Shown: piece after piece, positions 1-7,932 of the stretch
How the letters are laid out: each line of letters starts with the position of its first letter
Position numbering within the stretch: the stretch's first letter is position 1
Source: Lachnospiraceae bacterium
GTDB lineage: Bacteria; Bacillota; Clostridia; Lachnospirales; Lachnospiraceae
Reading direction: 5' to 3'
DNA: 64,000 nt
Assembly: GCA_017461725.1 (NCBI GenBank)
Contig: JAFTXG010000028.1
Coordinates: 124,001-188,000, forward strand
Made by a program: the position numbers and the translations under genes
Notes under the pieces: model-generated
The model's database searches: none
What the model was told of the DNA's origin: nothing
The model's input: the letters and a program-made list of their open reading frames with translations, nothing else

Positions 1-298
1 TGTCCTTGCACTGCTTCTTAGAGTAAGCGTCGGTGCTTCTCAGGTAGTAGAAAGGTGCCTCGATCTCGCCGCTGCCCGCATTGAGATAGCCCTTGCAGGT
101 GATTTCCTGTCCGTCGATCAGAAGCTTCGCCTCGTGGAGCGTCGCCATATCCACCTCAAAGGTCTCCAGATGGGACTCTAATCCCAGTTCTGCACACTGG
201 TTCTGCAGATACTCCGCTGCTTTAAGTTCCTCCGCACTGCCGCCCATTCTCACATAGGCGGTATCCGCAAAAATCTGATTAATCTTTTGTACGTTCAT
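1..298 (-). CDS. M28-type aminopeptidase, 5' part only
   Basis: The first 99 codons of a gene that runs off the left edge. The peptide opens with MNVQKINQIFADTAYVRMGG and continues with a helix of the kind seen at the N-terminus of M28 zinc aminopeptidases, followed by the start of what should be a protease-associated insert. The metal ligands would lie outside the window, so catalysis cannot be checked. The start is well supported: GGAGGAA lies a few bases before the ATG. It is transcribed away from the toxin-antitoxin pair just upstream on the same strand. Family assignment rests on general resemblance only. Confidence 0.6.
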   Translation of the reverse strand, partial: MNVQKINQIFADTAYVRMGGSAEELKAAEYLQNQCAELGLESHLETFEVDMATLHEAKLLIDGQEITCKGYLNAGSGEIEAPFYYLRSTDAYSKKQCKD

Positions 299-340
299 GA
301 TTTATTCCTCCGTTGTCTTCATCTTCAGTCAAAGATGCAA

Positions 341-652
341 TTAAATATAATCAAATAATCCCTGTACAGCATCTGTGATATTCATAATATCATTGATAAA
401 AAGCCTATCTATCTTCCTATATCCACGCACGGACAAATCAAGTAACGCAAGCTTTTCACACTGGACGTACCCCTGTACTTCATTCGTTTTGATTGCTATA
501 TGTAACGGACTCTCTGTGGAATCTTCATAAATGGGACATCCGATGATTTCTCCGGATGAATTGAAGAAATTTTTACTGACAATCAGAACAGGGTATTTGA
601 TTCTCTCCACTTCCAAAACATCTCCCTGGTGTAAATCCCCCTGCACTACCAT
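341..652 (-). CDS. MazF/PemK-family toxin
   Basis: A 103-residue protein with the MazF/PemK layout: an N-terminal basic-hydrophobic strand (RIKYPVLIVS), the FFNSSGEIIGCPI strand-turn, and a C-terminal YVQCEKLALLD segment resembling the conserved VxCDQLRTLD of MazF. Family members are sequence-specific endoribonucleases that cleave mRNA and are neutralised by a bound antitoxin. The gene overlaps the stop of the upstream antitoxin by seven bases (ATGGTAG), so translation is coupled and the antitoxin is made first. The strand is locally more A/T-rich than the metabolic genes around it, consistent with a mobile module. Activity is inferred from family only. Confidence 0.8.
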   Translation of the reverse strand: MVVQGDLHQGDVLEVERIKYPVLIVSKNFFNSSGEIIGCPIYEDSTESPLHIAIKTNEVQGYVQCEKLALLDLSVRGYRKIDRLFINDIMNITDAVQGLFDYI

Positions 653-888
653 ACCTCTCTTCCAACAGCCTCGCCCCAGTCACATTCCCCATCAAGATTT
701 AACTGACCACCATATTCTGCTGCTCTTTCCTCCAGAGTCTTATGGCGAAATGCCTTAGTCAGCGTAATCACACCATCCGAAACAGTGACCTCCAACAACT
801 CATTCAACGAGATTCCCGCAGCCTGTAAAATTTCTTTTGAAAGCCTGATTCCCTGACTGTTTCCCCATCCTTTTACCTGTGCCTGCAT
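646..888 (-). CDS. MazE/AbrB-type antitoxin
   Basis: About 80 residues beginning MQAQVKGWGNSQGIRLSK, the swapped-hairpin (AbrB-like) DNA-binding motif of MazE antitoxins, in which the WGNS-GIRL core is diagnostic. The C-terminal half (residues ~45-80) is acidic and probably unfolded until it wraps the toxin. A longer reading adds 19 residues upstream, but GGGGG five bases before the second in-frame ATG favours the start given here. It should bind its own promoter and the MazF partner. It is the first gene of a two-gene operon. Confidence 0.82.
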   Translation of the reverse strand: MQAQVKGWGNSQGIRLSKEILQAAGISLNELLEVTVSDGVITLTKAFRHKTLEERAAEYGGQLNLDGECDWGEAVGREVW

Positions 889-951
889 AAACATCCCCCT
901 TTTTAAGTATATACATAGTATATACCACCATGCGACAAATGACAATACTTT

Positions 952-1539
952 TCAGCCAATTTCAAAGATCAATATCCTCTCCCGAGGATCCTCCCCGGCA
1001 AACAGATCCCGGCAGTCGATCTCATCCACAAACATCAGCTCGTCCGCCGTCATCAGATATGCCACATATTCGTCGCTGGGATAGTAGAAAAACAGCCTCA
1101 TCTCCCTGGGATCGTCATAGTAGGACTCCATGATACGCCCCAGCACAGTTTTCAATATCTCCTCGGAGAACGGATTGAAGAAGTAAAAACAGTCAGCGTC
1201 CCCGACCGCATAATCCTCCGCAGAGACGCACACGAAATCAAGTTTGGGATTGCCGGTATAATAGACCTGATTTTGCTTCGCCTGGCTGTACAGGTTACCG
1301 TCATACTCCACACCGATGGTTCTGCATCCCAGCTGCCGGTTCAGGAAAAATCCCACGCGGCCCTTCCCACAGCCGTAATCGATCACCGTGTTATCCGCGG
1401 TGATGTAGCCACTCTCAGCCAGTCTGACCAGCACAGCGTAGGGCGTGGGTTCGTAGGGGTGGTGATACTCATCCGAGTGAGACCCGTCCCGGCCGACGGT
1501 GCGGATATTTAATTTATCGTCCCACTGAGATTCAGTCAT
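952..1539 (-). CDS. Class I SAM-dependent methyltransferase
   Basis: A 195-residue Rossmann-fold methyltransferase. Motif I is visible as VIDYGCGKGRVGFFL (residues ~52-66), followed by an acidic strand end (IGVEYD) that should bind the ribose of SAM. A NPF motif near residue 120 (FFNPFSEE) resembles the NPPF/NPFY loop of some N-methyltransferases, but no substrate can be named. The gene overlaps the preceding DUF1846 gene by four bases (ATGA), so the two are translationally coupled and may act together. Confidence 0.82.
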   Translation of the reverse strand: MTESQWDDKLNIRTVGRDGSHSDEYHHPYEPTPYAVLVRLAESGYITADNTVIDYGCGKGRVGFFLNRQLGCRTIGVEYDGNLYSQAKQNQVYYTGNPKLDFVCVSAEDYAVGDADCFYFFNPFSEEILKTVLGRIMESYYDDPREMRLFFYYPSDEYVAYLMTADELMFVDEIDCRDLFAGEDPRERILIFEIG

Positions 1540-3020
1540 TTATGGTACAGCCCCTTACTCTCATACTGAGGCTCACAGCTCACGTTGATGCCCAATCTGC
1601 GCAGCAGCTTCTCATCCTCCTCACTCAAAATCACGGAAAAATGTGCATCGCTGCCTCTTAAGTATGCCAGCTGCTCCTGAGCTTTCTCCGCGATCGGATT
1701 AGTCAATGCGGAAATCGTCAGCGCCATCAGCACCTCATCGGGGTGGAGTCTGGGGTTTCTGTGGCTTAAATATCGGGTCTTTAAGTTACAGATCGGCTCC
1801 AGTACACTGGCTGATATCAGGTCGAACTCGTCGGCAATACCGGCCAGCATCTTCAGCGCGTTCAGAAGCAGTGCCGAAGCGGCACCAAGCGTGCTGGAAG
1901 TCTTTCCAGTGACCATGCGGCCATCAGGCAGACACATGGCACCGGCCGGCGCTCCGGTGGTGGCGGCCTTCAGCCGCGCTGCTGAGATCGCTGGGAACAG
2001 GTCCGTGGTGGTGCCTGACTGATTCATCAGAAGCTCCAGCTTGTGGATCGCATTGTCCGCGTCCTTCCCCTTCATGCGCTCACAGCAGGCAGTATAGTAG
2101 CGGCGAAGGATCTCCATGCGTGAAGCCGCACGGCAGGCCTCGTCGTCCACGATACAGTTTCCGGCCATATTTACCCCCATGTCTGTGGGGGATTTGTAGG
2201 GAGACACCCCCTGAATACGCTCGAACATTACGTTGAGCACAGGGAAAATCTCCACATCTCGGTTATAATTAACTGCAGTCTCCCCGTAAGCCTCCAGATG
2301 GAACGGGTCGATCATATTCATATCATTCAAATCTGCGGTAGCTGCCTCGTAGGCCAGATTTACCGGGTGCTTCAGCGACAGATTCCAGATGGGGAATGTC
2401 TCAAATTTGGCATATCCGGCGGTGACCCCTCTCTTGTGATCGTGATACAGCTGGCTTAGGCAGGTAGCCATTTTTCCACTGCCGGGACCGGGCGCAGTCA
2501 CTACCACCAGAGATCTGGTCGTCTCAATATACTCATTCTTTCCAAGGCCCTCATCGCTGACGATATGAGCCACATCAGAGGGATATCCGGCAATGGGATA
2601 ATGACGATAGCAACGGATGCCGAGAGCCGTCAATCTCTTCAAAAAGGCGTTGGCGGCAGCCTGGCCGTTGTATCTGGTCAACACTACGCTGCCCACATAC
2701 AATCCCAACTCGCGGAAGGTGTCGATCAGACGCAGCACGTCCTCATCGTAGGTTATGCCCAGATCACCGCGGATCTTGTTTGACTCAATGTCAGCCGCAT
2801 TGATGGTGATGACCATCTCCACATCTTCCTTTAACTGCTGCAGCATCCGCACCTTGCTGTCCGGTGCAAAACCGGGCAGAACACGGGACGCGTGGTAATC
2901 GTCGAACAGCTTGCCGCCGAACTCCAGATAAAGCTTGCCGCCGAACTGGGCAATGCGCTTTCTGATCTGTTCAGACTGAGTTTTCAGATACTTATCATTA
3001 TCGAATCCAATTGCTTTCAT
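1536..3020 (-). CDS. DUF1846 family protein
   Basis: A 494-residue protein matching DUF1846, a conserved family of gut and oral Firmicutes and some Actinobacteria with known crystal structures but no firmly established function. A glycine-rich loop, TAPGPGSGKMA (around residue 180), resembles a P-loop and suggests nucleotide binding. The N-terminus (MKAIGFDNDKY) and length are typical. It opens a two-gene operon with the overlapping methyltransferase. The start follows GGAGGAAA. Function should be treated as unknown. Confidence 0.88.
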   Translation of the reverse strand: MKAIGFDNDKYLKTQSEQIRKRIAQFGGKLYLEFGGKLFDDYHASRVLPGFAPDSKVRMLQQLKEDVEMVITINAADIESNKIRGDLGITYDEDVLRLIDTFRELGLYVGSVVLTRYNGQAAANAFLKRLTALGIRCYRHYPIAGYPSDVAHIVSDEGLGKNEYIETTRSLVVVTAPGPGSGKMATCLSQLYHDHKRGVTAGYAKFETFPIWNLSLKHPVNLAYEAATADLNDMNMIDPFHLEAYGETAVNYNRDVEIFPVLNVMFERIQGVSPYKSPTDMGVNMAGNCIVDDEACRAASRMEILRRYYTACCERMKGKDADNAIHKLELLMNQSGTTTDLFPAISAARLKAATTGAPAGAMCLPDGRMVTGKTSSTLGAASALLLNALKMLAGIADEFDLISASVLEPICNLKTRYLSHRNPRLHPDEVLMALTISALTNPIAEKAQEQLAYLRGSDAHFSVILSEEDEKLLRRLGINVSCEPQYESKGLYHK

Positions 3021-3158
3021 TACAGGTTTCCTCCATAATCAACTTAGCAAATGAAATATAATACGCCAGTTTAATTAACACACTGACGGTAGTATACCAC
3101 AAACCGTGAAGTTATAAAAGAGTGGAAATTAAAAATTTTACATACGTCGACAGTCATC

Positions 3159-3187
3159 TTGACTTATTCTTTTGCTTGTGATATATC
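3159..3187 (+). promoter_or_regulatory. Sigma-A-type promoter for the MFS gene
   Basis: TTGACT, a 17-base spacer, then TATATC, about 80 bases before the MFS start codon and on its strand. The -35 is near consensus and the -10 differs at one position or two. The divergent DUF1846 operon must have its own promoter in the same 244-base gap; TATACT in its orientation is a candidate -10. Confidence 0.55.
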
Positions 3188-3264
3188 ATTCCAAACGAAA
3201 TCGTTTTGCTTCACACACACTTCTCTTTTGAGAGAGACCTGTTTTTCATAAGGAGGATATTATT

Positions 3265-4437
3265 ATGGTACATTTACTTTTAGCGGTTATTTATATTTCC
3301 TTTATCAGTCTCGGCCTGCCCGACGGCCTTCTCGGCTCCGCATGGCCCACTATGTACGGCCAGTTCGGTGTGCCGGTCTCCTACGCCGGCATCGTCTCTA
3401 TGATCATTGCCGCGGGCACCATTATCTCCAGTCTGATGAGCGACTGGCTCACCTATAAACTGGGTACCGGAAAGGTCACCGCGTTGAGCGTCGCCATGAC
3501 CGCTCTGGCGCTACTGGGCTTTTCCCTCAGCGATTCCTTCTGGCAGCTGTGCCTCTGGGCGATTCCCTACGGTCTGGGTGCCGGCAGTGTTGACGCTTCC
3601 ATCAATAATTATGTGGCTTTACATTACAGCAGCCGTCATATGAGCTGGCTCCACTGCATGTGGGGCGTTGGCGCTTCCGTGGGTCCCAGCATCATGGGCT
3701 CTGTACTGGCGGTTGGTCAGCCCTGGAATGCAGGCTATCGCTACATCGGTATCCTGCAGATCGCATTGTCCGCAGTCCTCTTCTTCAGCCTTCCTCTGTG
3801 GAAAAAAAGAACCGGCAATGCCGATTCCGATTCTGATGATTCTTCTGCTGAAGCTAAACCACTGCCTTTAACCCAAGTGATCAAAATCCCCGGTGCAAGG
3901 GAAATCATGATCACCTTCTTCTGCTACTGTGCACTTGAATCTACTGCCGGTCTATGGGCCAGCAGTTATCTGGCGCTGTATCGCGGTGTGCCCAGTGAAA
4001 CTGCCGCTTTCTTTGCCAGCCTGTTCTACATCGGTATCACAGCTGGCCGTGCCTTCAACGGCTTTCTGACCATGAAGTTCAATGATACCCAGCTGATCCG
4101 TCTCGGCATTGCAGTCATCGCGGCAGGTATCGCCGCCATGCTTCTGCCCGGTCCCCATATGCTGGCCCTCGTCGGCCTGATCATCATCGGCGTGGGCTGC
4201 GCGCCCATCTACCCCTGCGTCATCCACTCCACACCGGATCACTTCGGCGCGGATAAGTCTCAGGCGCTAATCGGTGTGCAGATGGCCAGTGCATATGTAG
4301 GCACCTGCCTGATGCCTCCCCTCTTCGGTCTGATCGCCAACCACATCACCGTGGCCCTGCTGCCGATATTCCTGCTGGCGATTCTGGTGCTGATGCTTTT
4401 GATGCACGAAAAGCTGGTGCGTAAGTGTGAGGCTTAG
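3265..4437 (+). CDS. Major facilitator superfamily transporter
   Basis: A 390-residue integral membrane protein with about twelve hydrophobic segments, starting directly in the first helix with the MFS-like ISLGLPDGLLGSAWP. A cytoplasmic loop rich in Ser, Asp and Lys at residues ~182-208 separates two six-helix halves. The FucP-like glycine and proline pattern suggests a sugar or small-metabolite symporter, but the substrate is not deducible. The start follows AAGGAGG with good spacing. It stands alone, convergent with the next gene. Confidence 0.87.
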   Translation: MVHLLLAVIYISFISLGLPDGLLGSAWPTMYGQFGVPVSYAGIVSMIIAAGTIISSLMSDWLTYKLGTGKVTALSVAMTALALLGFSLSDSFWQLCLWAIPYGLGAGSVDASINNYVALHYSSRHMSWLHCMWGVGASVGPSIMGSVLAVGQPWNAGYRYIGILQIALSAVLFFSLPLWKKRTGNADSDSDDSSAEAKPLPLTQVIKIPGAREIMITFFCYCALESTAGLWASSYLALYRGVPSETAAFFASLFYIGITAGRAFNGFLTMKFNDTQLIRLGIAVIAAGIAAMLLPGPHMLALVGLIIIGVGCAPIYPCVIHSTPDHFGADKSQALIGVQMASAYVGTCLMPPLFGLIANHITVALLPIFLLAILVLMLLMHEKLVRKCEA

Positions 4438-4522
4438 GTTAGCTTCATTTAATATGATTTAAAAACTTATTTTTCACAGCTCTTTCTTTTCAACAAAATC
4501 CAGACTATTTTGCAACGCAGTA

Positions 4523-5191
4523 TCATCCGACCAGTTTCCGGATATCCCGCTCCTCAGCCTCCGGAAACAGGCCACGGATGTGCGCGACGATCCGCTCCCT
4601 CGACTCCTCCGGCTCCCTGCCGTACACCTTCTCACGAAATTCCTCCCCAAAATACTTCTCCGGCGTGGCATAGCGGGCAACTCCCCAGCCGTAAACCTTT
4701 CCGAATTTGTCTTTCTGATACTCGAAATCGATGGTGGTGACGTAGCCTTGCATCTGCAGGCGGGTGATGATCGTATCAAATCCTTTGCGGCCACCTTTGC
4801 GGAAATCGCCCAACCGTTTCAGTTCCTTGGACAACAGTGACTCATAGCTGTCCAGCAATTCAAACACGTATTTATCCTGATAGGAAACCAGACCATCGTC
4901 AAACCGGGCATCAAAATCGTAGCCGTCGCGGCGATAGTTGGCAAAGTCAAGAAACCATTCCCTGCTGACAAAGACAGCCTTTCCCCGGAAGAACTTGCCG
5001 TAGCCGCAGCCGGTCTCCCGGATCACCGGCCCCTTCCACTCCCAGGGTCCCTCCAGATCAGTAAACCACAGTTCAGGAGGGGTGAGCTCCTCCACGGAAA
5101 AACCCGGGATTTCATTTTTAAATAAAGGGACAAAGCCCCATTTCTGAACAAGCTCAGACAGCTGGTGGACGGATGTAAGCATCTGTGACAT
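4523..5191 (-). CDS. AlkZ-related protein, function unknown
   Basis: A 222-residue soluble protein with a characteristic block GKFFRGKAVFVSREWF followed by FANYRRDGYDFDARFDDG, and a basic C-terminal half with a putative winged-helix stretch (KGFDTIITRLQMQGYVTT). I associate this pattern with proteins annotated as AlkZ-related (AlkZ being a DNA glycosylase of the HTH_42 family), but I cannot verify the catalytic residues and no glycosylase activity should be assumed. It is monocistronic, convergent with the MFS gene. Confidence 0.6.
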   Translation of the reverse strand: MSQMLTSVHQLSELVQKWGFVPLFKNEIPGFSVEELTPPELWFTDLEGPWEWKGPVIRETGCGYGKFFRGKAVFVSREWFLDFANYRRDGYDFDARFDDGLVSYQDKYVFELLDSYESLLSKELKRLGDFRKGGRKGFDTIITRLQMQGYVTTIDFEYQKDKFGKVYGWGVARYATPEKYFGEEFREKVYGREPEESRERIVAHIRGLFPEAEERDIRKLVG

Positions 5192-5305
5192 GGTTTTACC
5201 TCGCTAATCTTGATCGGTAGCAACGATCATCATTTATTCTTTCGCAAGTAATAACGAATATAAGGCTATCATATCAGATTCCCCGTGGAAAATCTATGGA
5301 TAACA

Positions 5306-5344
5306 GAAAAGTCCCCCTGGAAATTTCTACTTTCCAAAGGAACT
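5306..5344 (-). terminator. Intrinsic terminator of the ABC/YgbA/YbaN operon
   Basis: Just past the YbaN stop, the minus strand folds into a 14-bp stem with three G-T pairs (5331-5344 against 5310-5323), seven-base loop, followed by TTTTCT. This fits a Rho-independent terminator and marks the 3' end of the four-gene operon. Confidence 0.6.
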
Positions 5345-5354
5345 CTTTCTCTCA

Positions 5355-5756
5355 TTATGACTCCGCCGGCTCAACCTTCTGCTCTGTCTGAATCGTCTTC
5401 ACGCCAAAGATAAAGTACAGAATGTGGAATGCCCACACAAAGGTCAGGATGATTCGTCCCACCGGCACACGGCTCATCATCATAAAACCGATGGACATCA
5501 GAATTGTGACGGTGATCATGATACGGATCTTGGTCTTCCAGGTCATGCCCTTTCCGGCTACATAGCTCTCCAAATTGTCCTTATACAATTTAGTATTGAT
5601 AAACCAGCTGTGCAGACGCTCCGAGCTTTTCGCAAAGCAGACCGTCGCCAGCAGCAAAAACGGGAATGCGGGGAGCAGCGGCACCACTGCGCCGACAGCC
5701 CCCAGCCCCACACCAATACAGCCGAGAACCATAAAAAATACTTTCTTTGCCTTCAT
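5355..5756 (-). CDS. YbaN family (DUF454) membrane protein
   Basis: A 133-residue protein with three predicted membrane segments (residues ~5-42, ~80-98 and ~103-118) and the YbaN/DUF454 signature: GAVVPLLPAFPFLLLATVCF in the first hairpin and a following SSERLHSWF motif. The biochemical role of the family is unknown. The last gene of a four-gene operon, overlapping the YgbA-like gene by four bases (ATGA). In enterobacteria the family member lies in other contexts, so association with CydDC-like exporters and YgbA here is worth noting. Confidence 0.85.
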   Translation of the reverse strand: MKAKKVFFMVLGCIGVGLGAVGAVVPLLPAFPFLLLATVCFAKSSERLHSWFINTKLYKDNLESYVAGKGMTWKTKIRIMITVTILMSIGFMMMSRVPVGRIILTFVWAFHILYFIFGVKTIQTEQKVEPAES

Positions 5757-6154
5757 GATTTTTTCTCCATTCTTCTCTTTTCTCTCTTACTCTCAATCAC
5801 ATGGCGAATCGCCATGACCGGATGTACAAACAGCATTCGCGGCCCGGAAAATCGCATTACCTCTCGGATTTTCTCCCGCATCTCCGGTTTGTAGCAGTGA
5901 ACCTTACAGTTTGAACAGAAGGTCTTCGTCTCCATAAACGGACATCTGTCACTTCGATTTCGCGCATAAACCTCCAGCGCCAAACAGTCAGGACAAAGCT
6001 GCTTCTTTGTACCGTGCTTTTTTCTGCAGTAAAGGGCAATCATCTGAGAGACGGTCTCTTTTTCTCTCTGGCGTTTGTCTTCCACTGAGTTTCGATCCCT
6101 CCCCGGCATTTTCCCTGAATTATCTTTAATCATGTTATCAGTCACCTTATCCAT
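5753..6154 (-). CDS. YgbA-type (nitrous-oxide-stimulated promoter) protein
   Basis: A 133-residue cytoplasmic protein with the Cys pattern of the YgbA_NO family: CRKKHGTKKQLCPDC (C-x11-C-x2-C), then CPFMETKTFCSNCKVHCY (C-x8-C-x2-C-x3-C). The family includes E. coli YgbA, which is induced by nitric oxide; the cysteines are likely to bind a metal or iron-sulfur centre. The N-terminal ~35 residues are polar and variable. An internal GTG after GGGGAGG is an alternative start. It lies between the exporter genes and YbaN and overlaps the latter, so it is probably co-translated. Confidence 0.85.
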   Translation of the reverse strand: MDKVTDNMIKDNSGKMPGRDRNSVEDKRQREKETVSQMIALYCRKKHGTKKQLCPDCLALEVYARNRSDRCPFMETKTFCSNCKVHCYKPEMREKIREVMRFSGPRMLFVHPVMAIRHVIESKREKRRMEKKS

Positions 6155-6273
6155 TTCTCTACCAGCCTTTTATTGATCAACTCAATCGCTGTCTTTTCTC
6201 GGTGCTTCTTGCTTGTTTTATCGATCATACAATCAGTTTCTTCATTAATTATTTATCACTTCGTTCACCGCAC

Positions 6274-7932
6274 TCAGCTCACTCTTTTGCGCTCCACCGA
6301 GTATACCTGATCGGCGATCCGCATGGTGGAGGCCCTGTGAGACACCAGAACCACCGTCCGATCCTCCTGCTCCTCCCGGAGTGCCTTTAAGATCACCGCC
6401 TCATTGAGACTGTCCAGATTGCTGGTGGGTTCATCCAGGAGCATAAGGGGCGCATTGTGCAGGAACGCCCTGGCCACGCCCAGTCGCTGCCGCTCTCCGC
6501 CTGAGAGTGTGTCCCCCAGTTCTCCCACCGGCGTATCATATCCCCTGGGAAGGCTCATGATAAAATCGTGGACAGATGCCTTTTTGCAGGCCGCCTCCAG
6601 CTCCTCCCGGGTGGCATCCAGCTTGGCGATCCGCAGATTGCTGGCGATGCTGTCGTGGAACAGGTGTGTCTCCTGAGTCACAAAACTCTCCATGTCCCTC
6701 AGATTCGCTGTATTGATCTCATCCACTGAGCGGCCACCGACACTGACCTCACCCTGCTGTACCTGCCAGAACCGCATGAACAGCTTGAGCAGTGTGGACT
6801 TTCCGCTGCCGCTGCGGCCGGAAATTCCGATGATCCTGTTTTTCGGAATATCCACGGAAACATTGTCCAGAATCTTCTCCTCGCCGTAGGCAAAGCTGAC
6901 CTGTTTCGCCTGAGCACCGGTAAACTCCACCGATGCCTCTCCGGTGATTTCCTCCACCACGGGAGTCTCATCCAGAATGTCAATCACACGGTCGCCTGCG
7001 GCAAAGGTATTCTGCAGCGTGCTTCCTAAGTTTGCCAGGGCAACCACCGGACCGAAGGAGCTCATCAGCGCCAGCGCCGGAATCAGAACGCCCTCAAACG
7101 CCACGGCACCGGACTGATTAAGTCCTGCTGCAATCAGAATCATCGCCAGATCAAACACCAGGATCGCAGTATTGGTTACGGCCATATTTCGGCCGGATAT
7201 CTTCTTCATTTTTTCTTCGTCCACCGACAGTGCATCAGTCTGCTCATTCATCCGGGCAAGCCGCTTCTCCCCTGCGTGATACTGCAGGATCTCCGAGAGT
7301 CCACGAAGACTGTCCAGCACAAAGCTGCTTAAATTTCCGCTCTTGCTGCGGAAGCGCAGTCCCACATCGCCGCTGAGTTTGGAGGTGATCAGCGGAATCC
7401 CAATGCCCACTGTCAGGTAAGCAGCCAGTGCCAGCCATCCCAGAGCCGGATGGTAGGAACCGATAAACAGGCACATGATTGCGCAGAACAGAAATGCAAT
7501 CACTGCCGGTGAAATAGTGTGCGCGTAAAACACCTCCAACAGCTCAATATCTGAGGTGATGATCGAGATCAGATTGCCCTTGTCCTTGCCCTCCAGCTTG
7601 GCCGGGCAGAGACGGCGCAGCGCGCGGAACACCTTGTCGCGGATCAGCGCCAGCAGCTTAAAGGCGATAAAATGATTGCAGGCCTGCTCAGCGTACCGCA
7701 GAAAGCCGCGCACCAGCGCAAACAGCCCCATGCAGACAAACAGCGCCGCCACCGACAAGCTTCCGGTAATCCCCAGTCCCCGCAACACGGCAAATCCGCC
7801 AAACACGGTGATAAAGGCGGCACAGAGATGCCCGATCAGACCCATGGCAATCGCCAGAATCATATAGCCGGTCAACGGCTTGACCAGACCGATGAGCCGC
7901 ATCATTATCGCAAATCCACTTCTTCTTTTCAT
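6274..7932 (-). CDS. CydC-like ABC exporter half (permease-ATPase)
   Basis: A 552-residue half-transporter: about six membrane helices over residues 1-300, then a nucleotide-binding domain with Walker A GRSGSGKST (~375), signature LSGGERQRLG (~478), Walker B LMLLDEPTSNLD (~497) and switch histidine LVSHRAS (~531). The order and sequence resemble CydC of the thiol/heme exporter CydDC, but the true substrate is unknown. It overlaps the upstream half-transporter by four bases (ATGA) after GGAGGAGG, so the two should form a heterodimer. Confidence 0.85.
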   Translation of the reverse strand: MKRRSGFAIMMRLIGLVKPLTGYMILAIAMGLIGHLCAAFITVFGGFAVLRGLGITGSLSVAALFVCMGLFALVRGFLRYAEQACNHFIAFKLLALIRDKVFRALRRLCPAKLEGKDKGNLISIITSDIELLEVFYAHTISPAVIAFLFCAIMCLFIGSYHPALGWLALAAYLTVGIGIPLITSKLSGDVGLRFRSKSGNLSSFVLDSLRGLSEILQYHAGEKRLARMNEQTDALSVDEEKMKKISGRNMAVTNTAILVFDLAMILIAAGLNQSGAVAFEGVLIPALALMSSFGPVVALANLGSTLQNTFAAGDRVIDILDETPVVEEITGEASVEFTGAQAKQVSFAYGEEKILDNVSVDIPKNRIIGISGRSGSGKSTLLKLFMRFWQVQQGEVSVGGRSVDEINTANLRDMESFVTQETHLFHDSIASNLRIAKLDATREELEAACKKASVHDFIMSLPRGYDTPVGELGDTLSGGERQRLGVARAFLHNAPLMLLDEPTSNLDSLNEAVILKALREEQEDRTVVLVSHRASTMRIADQVYSVERKRVS

